A DNA stretch of 64,000 bases, taken from contig NZ_CP022527.1 in assembly GCF_002237445.1 (NCBI RefSeq), forward strand, positions 1,550,001 through 1,614,000, given 5' to 3'. This DNA comes from Neisseria sp. KEM232 (GTDB lineage: Bacteria; Pseudomonadota; Gammaproteobacteria; Burkholderiales; Neisseriaceae). The translations under genes were made by a program, and so were the position numbers. Positions 57,044-64,000 of the stretch are shown here, one piece after another. The notes beneath the pieces are model-generated. The model did not search any database. It saw only the letters and a list, made by a program, of their open reading frames with translations, and was not told the origin of the DNA. Every line of letters starts with the position of its first letter. The first letter of the stretch is position 1.

Positions 57044-58393
57044 ATGCCCCTAGCCGTGATGTCCGAAACATATCTGAGCGAACTCCAGGCCTTCGAGCGC
57101 AAAATCCTGGCCAAACAGCCGCAGATCGAAGCCTGGTTCCGCGCCAAATGGAAAGAGCACACCCCGCCCTTTTACGGCTCGGTCGACATCCGCAACGCCG
57201 GTTACAAAATGGCCTCCATCGACATGAACCTTTTCCCCGGCGGCTTCAACAACCTCAACCCCCAATTCGTCCAACTCGCCGCCCATGCCGCCCAAGACGC
57301 AGTGGAGCGCGCCTGCCCGCAGGCCAAATCCGTGCTCATCGTGCCCGAAAACCACACCCGCAACACCTTCTACCTGCAAAACGTCCATGCCCTCAGCACC
57401 ATCCTGCGCACCGCAGGCTTTGAAGTGCGCCTAGGCAGCCTCAACCCCGAAATCACCGCACCCACGGAATTCACCACCGCCCTCGGCGACACCATCACCC
57501 TCGAGCCGCTGCAACGCACGCGCGGCCGCGTCCATCTGGCCGACGGCTTCTCGCCCTGCCTCATCCTGCTCAACAACGATCTCTCTGCCGGCGTGCCCGA
57601 CATCCTCAAAGACATCAGCCAAACCGTGCTGCCGCCGCTGCACGGCGGTTGGACGACGCGGCGCAAAACCGCCCATTTCGCCGCCTACAACCACATCGCC
57701 GCCGAGTTTGCCGAACTGGTGGGGCTCGACGAATGGCAGATCAATCCCTACTTCGAGCAGATTTCCGGCCTCAACTTCCAAGAGCGCGAGGGCGAAGACG
57801 CGCTGGCTGAGGCTGTGGACAGAATGTTGGCGAAAATACAGGCGAAATACGACGAAAAAGGCATCACCGACCAACCTTTTGTGATCGTCAAAGCCGACGC
57901 GGGTACTTACGGCATGGGCGTGATGAGCGTCAAATCCGCCGACGAAGTGCGCGGCCTCAACCGCAAAAACCGCAACAAAATGGCGAAAATCAAAGAAGGC
58001 CTGGAAGTGAGCGAGGTCATTGTGCAGGAAGGCATTTACACCTACGAAACCGTCAACGGCTCGGTGTCCGAACCCGTGGTGTACATGATCGACCGCTTCG
58101 TCGTCGGCGGTTTTTTCCGCGTCCACGAAGGCCGCGCCGCCGACGAAAACCTCAACGCCACCGGTATGTCCTTCGTCCAGCTCAACCACATCATCCCCGT
58201 TGCCGAAGACGGCGGCGCGCAGGAGCAGGACGACGAGCCGAACAAGCGCGTGTTCGAGCAGTGGCAGGAATTGGGCGTGCCGCAAACCAACGCCGCCGAC
58301 CCCGACTGCGGCTGCAACCGCCTCTATGTCTACGGCGTGATGGCGCGCCTGTCGCTCTTGGCCGCCGCTGTCGAGCTCGAACAAACCGCCTGA
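57044..58393 (+). CDS. gshA: Glutamate-cysteine ligase, GshA (Acidithiobacillus-type family)
   Basis: ATP-dependent ligase for the first step of glutathione synthesis. The 449-residue sequence matches the beta-proteobacterial GshA family rather than the E. coli type: YGSVDIRNAGYKMASIDMNL and FPGGFNNLNPQFVQLA near the N-terminus, LLNNDLSAGVPDILKDI, KADAGTYGMGVMSVKSADE and YMIDRFVVGGFFRVHEG further on. The ATG at 57044 is used; an in-frame ATG at 57059 is an alternative. Neither has a textbook ribosome binding site. It is followed by a DUS terminator. Confidence 0.9.
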   Translation: MPLAVMSETYLSELQAFERKILAKQPQIEAWFRAKWKEHTPPFYGSVDIRNAGYKMASIDMNLFPGGFNNLNPQFVQLAAHAAQDAVERACPQAKSVLIVPENHTRNTFYLQNVHALSTILRTAGFEVRLGSLNPEITAPTEFTTALGDTITLEPLQRTRGRVHLADGFSPCLILLNNDLSAGVPDILKDISQTVLPPLHGGWTTRRKTAHFAAYNHIAAEFAELVGLDEWQINPYFEQISGLNFQEREGEDALAEAVDRMLAKIQAKYDEKGITDQPFVIVKADAGTYGMGVMSVKSADEVRGLNRKNRNKMAKIKEGLEVSEVIVQEGIYTYETVNGSVSEPVVYMIDRFVVGGFFRVHEGRAADENLNATGMSFVQLNHIIPVAEDGGAQEQDDEPNKRVFEQWQELGVPQTNAADPDCGCNRLYVYGVMARLSLLAAAVELEQTA

Positions 58394-58410
58394 TGCCGCA
58401 AAAGCGGCAG

Positions 58411-58452
58411 AGGCCGTCTGAAAACCCTCCCGCGTTTTCAGACGGCCTTTTT
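58411..58452 (+). terminator. DUS terminator after gshA
   Basis: AGGCCGTCTGAAAAC (58411-58425) pairs with GTTTTCAGACGGCCT (58434-58448), followed by TTTT. Confidence 0.7.
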
Positions 58453-58607
58453 CCTTTGCCGCGCCGCCTTTTGCTGCCGAAGCGGCGCGGCGGTTGGCTC
58501 GGCGCGTTTTTTTCGCTATAAAGGCCGTTTTCAGCGCACGCCGCCTTTTTCAGACGGCCTCAAACAGGCCGCTGCCCTTTCTGAAAAATCCCCTGTAAAG
58601 TTTTCCC

Positions 58608-61607
58608 ATGAACGCCGTTTCCATTTCCCGTCTCTCCCACCGTTTCGGCAAAACCCAAGCCCTCGACGATGTGTCGCTCGACATTCCGCGCGGCGCCACC
58701 GTCGGCCTGATCGGGCCGGACGGCGTGGGCAAATCGACGCTGCTCTCGCTGATTGCGGGCGTGCGCGTGATTCAGGGCGGGCGGGTGGAAGTGCTCGGCG
58801 GCGATATGGCCGACAAAAACGTGCGGCTGCACATGTCGCACCGCGTGGCCTTTATGCCGCAGGGTTTGGGGCGCAATCTTTATCCCACGCTCACCGTGGC
58901 CGAAAACATCGATTTCCATGCGCGGATGTTCGGCCTGAACGCCAAACAGCGGCAGGAGCGCATCCGTCGGCTCACCGAGGCCACGGGGCTGCTGCCGTTT
59001 GTGGATCGTGCGGCGGGCAAGCTCTCGGGCGGGATGAAGCAGAAGGCCAGCCTGTGCTGCGCACTGGTGCACAGCCCCGATTTGCTGATTCTCGACGAGC
59101 CGACCACAGGCGTTGACCCGCTCTCGCGCCGCCAGTTTTGGGCTTTGGTGGACGACTTGCGGCAGGAACACGCGGGCATGACGGTGATTGTCGCCACCGC
59201 CTATATCGAAGAGGCGCAGCAGTTTGAACGGCTCTTGGCGATGGATGCGGGGCGGCTGCTGGAAAACAAGCCCACCGCCGAGGTGCTGCGCGAATACGGC
59301 ACGGACAACCTCGAAGAAGCCTATATCAAAATGCTGCCGCCGGAAAAACAGCAGGGCTCGGGCGGCTTGGAACTCACGCCTTTCGTGCCCGTGCCCGACG
59401 CGCCGCCCGCGATGGAGGCGCACGGCCTGACCAAGCGTTTCGGCAGTTTCACCGCCGTGGACCATGTGAGTTTCACCATCCAAAAGGGCGAGATTTTCGG
59501 CTTTTTGGGCAGCAACGGCTGCGGCAAGTCCACCACCATGAAAATGCTCACCGGACTGTTGGAAGCCACCGAGGGCACGGCAGAGATTTTGGGGCGGCCG
59601 GCCAGCGCTGGCGGCATCGAAACCAAAATGCGCGTCGGTTATATGTCGCAGGCGTTTTCGTTGTATGAAGAATTGAGCGTGCGGCAAAACCTGCAACTGC
59701 ACGCCGAGCTTTACGATATGGGCGGCAGGGGCGCGGCGGCGGTGGCCGAAGCACTCGAACAGTTCGACCTCGCCGACGTGGCCGACACCGCGCCCGCCTC
59801 GCTGCCTTTGGGCATCCGCCAACGCCTGCAACTGGCCGCCGCCTGCCTGCACCACCCCGAAATCCTGATTCTCGACGAGCCGACATCGGGCGTTGATCCC
59901 GCCGCCCGCGATATGTTCTGGCGGCATCTGCTGAAACTGTCGCGGCAGGACAAAATCACCATTTTCGTGTCCACCCACTTTATGAACGAGGCCGAGCGCT
60001 GCGACCGTATTTCCTTTATGCACAAAGGCCGCGTGCTGGCCGTCGGCGCGCCGCAGGAGCTGGTGCAACGCCGCCGTGCCCCCGATTTGGAAGAGGCGTT
60101 TGTGCGGTATCTGATTGATGCGGAAGCGGAGGAAAACGGCGGGAAGGCGGTTTCAGACGGCCTTCTTGAAAGGCCGTCTGAAACTGTCGAACCCGCGCGG
60201 CAAAGCGTTTCTGCCGAAACGCCACCCCCACCCCGGCCCTCCCCCGCGCAGGCGCAGGGGCGGGAGAGTGAAGCGGCAGGCGTTTCAGACGGCCTTTCAG
60301 AAGGCAGAAGGCCGTCTGAAAACGTCGAACACACCGCCAATCTGCCCCCTCTCCCGCTCGCGGGGGAGGGTTGGGGTGGGGGCAAACCGCCTGCCGATTC
60401 CCTGTACGGTGTTTCAGACGGCCTCAAAGCCGAAAGGCCGTCTGAAAACCCCGCTCCGCAGTTCGACACATCCTCCTTCGCCTACTGGTTTTCCATGGTG
60501 CGCACCTTTGCCGTGCGCGAGGCCAAAGAGCTGCTGCGCGACCGCATCAGGCTGTTTTTCGCCGTGTTCGGCCCGCTGATTATGATGGCGGCGGTATCGT
60601 GGGGCGTGTCGTTTGACGTGCAGAACCTCAAATTCGCCGTGTACGACCGCGACCAGACGGCACAAAGCCGCCAGCTCACCGAGTATTTTTCCGGCTCGCG
60701 CTACTTTATCGAACAGCCGCCGATACAGTCGGAAGCCGAAATCGACACCGTGCTCCAAAGCTCGAAGGCGGTGCTGGTGATCGACATTCCGAGCGGCTTC
60801 GGCCGCGATTTGGAACGGGGGCAAAAGCCCGAAGTGGGCTTTTACATAGACGGCGCGATGCCGTTCAACGCCACCAATATACGCGGCTACATCGGCAGCC
60901 TGATGGCGGCCTACACCAAAGACCGCATCGCGGCAACAGGGCTGCCCGTACCGCTCGATCCCCCCGCCGCCGTCGAGCCGCGTTTTCTCTACAACCAGGA
61001 TTTCGACAGCATCAACGCCGTTTCGCCCGGCGTGATGATGATGGTGCTGATGATGATTCCGGCGATGATGGCGGCGGTGGGCGTGGTGCGCGAGCGCGAA
61101 ACCGGTTCGATCGCCAATTTCTACGCCTCGCCCGCCTCGACGGCGCAATACCTGATCGGCAAACAGCTGCCCTATATTGCCGTGGGCATGGTGAATTTCG
61201 CCGCCTCGTTCCTGATGATGGTCTTGTGGTTCGGCGTGCCGCTCAAAGGCAGCTTTGCCGCGCTGGCGGCGGGCACGCTGCTGATGGTGGCCGCGTCCAC
61301 CGCGCTGGGGCTGCTGGTGTCGTGTTTTGTGAAATCGCAGCTGGCGGCGCTGTTTGCCACGTCCATCATCGCCATGATTCCCACCATGAACTATTCGGGC
61401 TTTCTCTACCCGATGTCCACCCTCTCCGGCGGCGGCTACGCGATGGGCAAAATCTTCCCCGCCTCGTGGTATCTCACCGTCAGCCTCGGCACTTTCGCCA
61501 AAGGCCTCGGCCTGCGCGACCTGCTGCCGCAATACGCCGCCATCGCCGCCTTCGCCGCAGGCTGCATCGCCCTGTCCTGCCTGCTGTTGAAAAAACAGGA
61601 AAAATAG
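58608..61607 (+). CDS. RbbA-type ABC transporter: two ATPase domains fused to a permease
   Basis: A 999-residue fusion. ABC domain 1 has Walker A GPDGVGKST (residues 36-44), signature LSGGMKQKASLCCAL and Walker B LLILDEPTTGVDP. ABC domain 2 has Walker A GSNGCGKSTT (about 303-312) but a degenerate signature LPLGIRQRLQLAAACLHHPE before LILDEPTSGVDP. A linker of about 115 residues (around 508-624) is made from DUS and GC-rich repeats translated in frame. The C-terminal ABC-2 permease (about 625-999) starts FAVREAKELLRDRIRLFFAV and has a DNQ-type long extracytoplasmic part, then five helices. RbbA normally stands with HlyD and YhhJ genes; none is adjacent here. Confidence 0.88.
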   Translation: MNAVSISRLSHRFGKTQALDDVSLDIPRGATVGLIGPDGVGKSTLLSLIAGVRVIQGGRVEVLGGDMADKNVRLHMSHRVAFMPQGLGRNLYPTLTVAENIDFHARMFGLNAKQRQERIRRLTEATGLLPFVDRAAGKLSGGMKQKASLCCALVHSPDLLILDEPTTGVDPLSRRQFWALVDDLRQEHAGMTVIVATAYIEEAQQFERLLAMDAGRLLENKPTAEVLREYGTDNLEEAYIKMLPPEKQQGSGGLELTPFVPVPDAPPAMEAHGLTKRFGSFTAVDHVSFTIQKGEIFGFLGSNGCGKSTTMKMLTGLLEATEGTAEILGRPASAGGIETKMRVGYMSQAFSLYEELSVRQNLQLHAELYDMGGRGAAAVAEALEQFDLADVADTAPASLPLGIRQRLQLAAACLHHPEILILDEPTSGVDPAARDMFWRHLLKLSRQDKITIFVSTHFMNEAERCDRISFMHKGRVLAVGAPQELVQRRRAPDLEEAFVRYLIDAEAEENGGKAVSDGLLERPSETVEPARQSVSAETPPPPRPSPAQAQGRESEAAGVSDGLSEGRRPSENVEHTANLPPLPLAGEGWGGGKPPADSLYGVSDGLKAERPSENPAPQFDTSSFAYWFSMVRTFAVREAKELLRDRIRLFFAVFGPLIMMAAVSWGVSFDVQNLKFAVYDRDQTAQSRQLTEYFSGSRYFIEQPPIQSEAEIDTVLQSSKAVLVIDIPSGFGRDLERGQKPEVGFYIDGAMPFNATNIRGYIGSLMAAYTKDRIAATGLPVPLDPPAAVEPRFLYNQDFDSINAVSPGVMMMVLMMIPAMMAAVGVVRERETGSIANFYASPASTAQYLIGKQLPYIAVGMVNFAASFLMMVLWFGVPLKGSFAALAAGTLLMVAASTALGLLVSCFVKSQLAALFATSIIAMIPTMNYSGFLYPMSTLSGGGYAMGKIFPASWYLTVSLGTFAKGLGLRDLLPQYAAIAAFAAGCIALSCLLLKKQEK
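60130..60480. repeat. In-frame DUS and GC-rich repeat cluster inside the ABC fusion gene
   Basis: Three inverted DUS pairs (near 60150-60184, 60279-60322 and 60410-60448) plus two copies of the CCCTCCCCCGC..GCGGGAG intergenic repeat (60222-60270, and inverse at 60343-60381). All read through without a stop, giving peptide units such as VSDGLLERPSE, VSDGLSEGRRPSE and VSDGLKAERPSE. Confidence 0.9.
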
Positions 61608-61740
61608 CCTTGTCCCTCTTTCAGACGGCCTCCCGCGACAAAAAGGCCGTCTGAAAGGTTTTCAGACGGCCTCCGCCGCAGCCGCTATAATCCGCCCCCT
61701 TCCCCATCCCGTTTCCCGACCTTTCAGACGGCCTCACACC

Positions 61741-63753
61741 ATGCAGCTCAACCCCCAGCAACAGGAAGCCGTGCGCTATCTCGGCGGCCCCCTCTTCGTC
61801 CTCGCCGGCGCAGGCAGCGGCAAAACCCGCGTCATCACCGAAAAAATCGCCCACATGATACGCAACGCGGGCTACTCCCCCCGCCACATCGCCGCCATCA
61901 CCTTCACCAACAAAGCCGCGCGCGAAATGCAGGAGCGCATTGCCGCCATGCTCGGCCGCCGCGAAACGCGCGGCCTCACCGTCTCCACCTTCCACTCCCT
62001 GGGCATGAAAATCCTGCGCGAAGAAGCCGCACACGCCGGTTTGAAAAAAAACTTCTCCATCCTCGACGCCTCCGACAGCGCGAAAATCATCGGCGAACTG
62101 CTCGGCAGCAGCGGCCGCGAACAAATCTTCGCCGCCCAACACCAAATCTCCCTGTGGAAAAACGACCTGCAAACCCCCGAACAGGCCGTGCAGGCCGCCG
62201 ACAACAACTGGGAAAAACAAATTGCCCGGCTTTACGCCTCATACGCGCAAACCCTGCACAGCTACCAGGCCGTCGACTTCGACGACCTCATCCGCCTGCC
62301 CGCCCTGCTGCTGCGCGACTCCGACGACATCCGCCTGCGCTGGCAAAACCGCCTGCGCTACCTGCTCATCGACGAATGTCAGGATACCAACACCTGCCAA
62401 TACGCCCTCATGCGCCTGCTCTGCGGCGCCGAAGGCATGTTTACCGCCGTCGGCGACGACGACCAGTCCATCTACGCCTGGCGCGGCGCCGACATGGAAA
62501 ACCTGCGCCGCCTGCAAACCGACTACCCGCAAATCAAAATCGTCAAACTCGAACAAAACTACCGCTCCACCGCCCGCATCCTCAAAGTCGCCAACCAAGT
62601 CATACAAAACAACCCCAAACTCTTCCCCAAAACCCTGTGGTCGCACTACGGAATGGGCGACATCGTCACCGTCGCCGCCTGCCAAAACGAACAACACGAA
62701 GCCGAATGGGTCGCCGGCGAAATCGCCCGCCGCAAAACCATAGCCGAAGGCCGTCTGAAATACGCCGACTTCGCCATCCTCTACCGCGGCAACCACCAGG
62801 CACGCGTCTTCGAAGAAGCCCTGCGCGCCGCCCGCATCCCCTACCGCCTCTCCGGCGGCCAAAGCTTCTTCGACAAAGCCGAAATCAAAGATATCCTCTC
62901 CTACATCCGCCTCATCGCCAACCGCGAAGACGACCCCGCCTTCCTGCGCGCCGCCACCACCCCCAAACGCGGCATCGGCGACACCACCTTAGGCCGTCTG
63001 AACGACTACGCCAAATCCCATGCCGCCTGCCTTAGCGACGCCGCCAAAAGCCCCGCCGCCCTCGAACCCATGCCCGAACGCAACCGCCAAAGCCTCGCCG
63101 CCTTCACCGACCTTATCGACACCTACCGCCGCCGCGCCGCAAACGAAGACGCCGGCGCACTCATGCAGAACCTGCTCACCGACATCGGCTACGAAGCCCA
63201 CCTATTGGGCAGCGAAGAAGGCAAAGCCGGCGAAATCAAATGGCGCAACGTGCAGGATTTGTGCCGCTGGCTGGCAAAAAAAGGCCAAGAAGGCGGCAAA
63301 AACCTCCTCGAACTGGCGCAAACCCTCGCCCTCATGACCCTGCTCGACGGCCGCGAAGACGAAGAAAGCGACGCCGTCAAAATGTCCACCCTCCACGCCT
63401 CAAAAGGACTCGAATACCCCGTCGTCTACCTCGTCGGCTGCGAAGAGGGCCTGTTTCCCCACGCCGACAGCGTCGAAGAAGGCAACATCGAAGAAGAACG
63501 CCGCCTCATGTACGTCGGCATCACCCGCGCCAAACAAACCCTCACCCTCACCCACTGCACCAAACGCAAACGCCAGGGCACATGGCAGTTTCCCGAACCC
63601 AGCCGCTTCATCGCCGAAATGCCGCAGGAAGATTTGCGCATCATCGGCCGCAAAGGCGGCGCCCCCCTCGTCAGCAAAGAAGAAGGCCGCAGCCGCCTCG
63701 CCGGCCTCAGCGCCATGCTCGCCGAAAAAAGCGCGGGCAAAAAAGGCATCTAG
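61741..63753 (+). CDS. rep: ATP-dependent DNA helicase Rep
   Basis: Superfamily 1A 3'-5' helicase, 670 residues, same size as E. coli Rep (673). N-terminal MQLNPQQQEAVRYLGGPLFV leads to motif I AGAGSGKTRVI. Motifs Ia (ITFTNKAAREM), II (LLIDECQDTN), III (AVGDDDQSIYAWRG) and IV (KLEQNYRST) follow, then V and VI (TLHASKGLEYPVVYLVG and YVGITRAKQTL). It restarts stalled replication forks. A DUS lies immediately upstream of the start, and TATAAT at 61686-61691 gives a likely -10. Confidence 0.95.
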   Translation: MQLNPQQQEAVRYLGGPLFVLAGAGSGKTRVITEKIAHMIRNAGYSPRHIAAITFTNKAAREMQERIAAMLGRRETRGLTVSTFHSLGMKILREEAAHAGLKKNFSILDASDSAKIIGELLGSSGREQIFAAQHQISLWKNDLQTPEQAVQAADNNWEKQIARLYASYAQTLHSYQAVDFDDLIRLPALLLRDSDDIRLRWQNRLRYLLIDECQDTNTCQYALMRLLCGAEGMFTAVGDDDQSIYAWRGADMENLRRLQTDYPQIKIVKLEQNYRSTARILKVANQVIQNNPKLFPKTLWSHYGMGDIVTVAACQNEQHEAEWVAGEIARRKTIAEGRLKYADFAILYRGNHQARVFEEALRAARIPYRLSGGQSFFDKAEIKDILSYIRLIANREDDPAFLRAATTPKRGIGDTTLGRLNDYAKSHAACLSDAAKSPAALEPMPERNRQSLAAFTDLIDTYRRRAANEDAGALMQNLLTDIGYEAHLLGSEEGKAGEIKWRNVQDLCRWLAKKGQEGGKNLLELAQTLALMTLLDGREDEESDAVKMSTLHASKGLEYPVVYLVGCEEGLFPHADSVEEGNIEEERRLMYVGITRAKQTLTLTHCTKRKRQGTWQFPEPSRFIAEMPQEDLRIIGRKGGAPLVSKEEGRSRLAGLSAMLAEKSAGKKGI

Positions 63754-63776
63754 GCCGTCTGAAAGCACCGAAACGG

Positions 63777-63834
63777 TTTTTTAACTTCGTTGAAACTTCG
63801 CTTTCAGAAACGTCATTCCCTCGTAGGCGGGAAC
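63777..63834. repeat. Composite repeat: AACTTCGTTGAAA motif plus dRS3-like
   Basis: TTTTTTAACTTCGTTGAAAC then TTTCAGAAACGTCATTCCCT and CGTAGGCGGGAAC. The dRS3-like core ATTCCC-N8-GGGAAC is at 63815-63834. Followed by AAGCAGCCTGCA (63843-63854), an exact match to the king3 DUS dialect. Confidence 0.5.
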
Positions 63835-63857
63835 ATCCTCAAAAGCAGCCTGCAAAC

Positions 63858-63902
63858 AAAAGGCCGTCTGAAACCTACGGAACAGGTTTCAGACGGCCTT
63901 TT
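63858..63902 (+). terminator. DUS terminator downstream of rep
   Basis: AAAAGGCCGTCTGAAACCT (63858-63876) and AGGTTTCAGACGGCCTTTT (63884-63902): a 19-bp perfect stem between convergent rep and the zinc-finger gene. Confidence 0.75.
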
Positions 63903-63939
63903 GCATCCGCACGGGCGCTGATTTTGTTTTCAGACGGCC

Positions 63940-64000
63940 TCAGGAATGATGGTGGCCGATTTCGCCGTCGAGTTTGTAAATCGTGCCGCAGTAGGGGCAT
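63940..64000 (-). CDS. Zinc-finger (CHCC-type) protein, C-terminal fragment
   Basis: Only the last 19 codons are inside the window. The peptide reads CPYCGTIYKLDGEIGHHHS then stop, preceded outside by unseen sequence. CPYCGTIY with a C-terminal His cluster matches the end of the small zf-CHCC (NDUFS6-like) proteins common in beta-proteobacteria, with its CxxC metal pair. The stop abuts a DUS. The gene runs on the minus strand and is cut by the window edge. Confidence 0.75.
   Translation of the reverse strand, partial: CPYCGTIYKLDGEIGHHHS

Noticed and set aside
60130..60480. Regularly spaced repeats resembling a CRISPR array
   Set aside because: The repeats are 10-12 bp DUS in alternating orientation, not identical direct repeats with uniform spacers, and no cas genes are present.
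1..64000. tRNA or rRNA genes, prophage or complete insertion sequences
   Set aside because: No cloverleaf with a CCA-proximal TTC-loop pattern, rRNA blocks, phage structural genes or transposase motifs were seen.

Overview
The window is chromosomal DNA of a Neisseriaceae bacterium, most likely a commensal Neisseria. The main evidence is the very dense DNA uptake sequence AGGCCGTCTGAA (the AG-DUS dialect), which occurs singly, as inverted pairs between genes and inside genes. It also carries Correia-type repeats, a dRS3 repeat and Neisseria-type gene content. The DNA looks GC-rich (I estimate about 60% by eye), which would fit a high-GC species such as the N. bacilliformis / N. elongata group. 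That species hint is inference. I see no rRNA, tRNA, CRISPR array, prophage or complete insertion sequence.

Layout. 0.2-8.6 kb: a hypothetical gene, trkA, yicC diverging from rph, a full-length Correia element, argC, adhP, dut and a PerM-type permease. 8.7-11.7 kb (minus strand): mltB, a YgfX-like gene, a hypothetical gene and ilvE. 12-19 kb (plus strand): lapA-lapB, a DMP19-like acidic protein, an NTF2-like exported protein, pyrF, an exported/membrane two-gene pair, hldA and a hypothetical gene. 19.3-22.6 kb: the ptsN-hprK-rapZ block and rbgA. 22.9-27.6 kb (minus): envC-like and recC. 27.8-32 kb: a TM2 protein, a cytochrome b561-type protein, a GNAT-like protein and a NhaP2-type antiporter. 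32.3-34.5 kb (minus): a hypothetical gene and ppx. 34.9-41.6 kb: a membrane protein, then leuC, leuD and leuB, separated by a VOC protein, a small lipoprotein, a YhcH-family protein and a low-GC orphan. 41.8-42.7 kb (minus): two tandem type IV pilin-like genes. 43-47.7 kb: macA-macB-tolC-type efflux operon. 47.9-55.6 kb (minus): murB-norM, glnD, ubiE, a DUF971 gene and an AEC transporter. 56-63.8 kb (plus): nadE, gshA, an RbbA-type ABC fusion and rep. The last 61 bases hold the 3' end of a zinc-finger gene.

Most of this is housekeeping: amino-acid synthesis (arg, ilv, leu), cofactors (NAD, glutathione, ubiquinone/menaquinone), nucleotide pools (dut, pyrF), envelope assembly and LPS control (LapAB, HldA, MurB, MltB, EnvC), RNA maturation (RNase PH, YicC, RapZ), DNA repair (RecC, Rep) and ion or drug transport.

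The unusual signals are mostly in repeat biology. (1) The DUS supplies the stop codon and a terminal Ala-Val for at least eight genes. (2) The linker of the RbbA-type protein is built in frame from six DUS copies plus two copies of an intergenic GC-rich repeat. (3) An approximately 171-bp palindromic-ended element at 55.8 kb has a truncated copy at 50.3 kb, with apparent compensatory changes in an internal stem. (4) Kingella/Simonsiella-type DUS dialects cluster between leuC and leuD, suggesting imported DNA. (5) An AT-rich orphan gene interrupts the leu cluster. I did not find an obviously new multi-gene defence or metabolic system.
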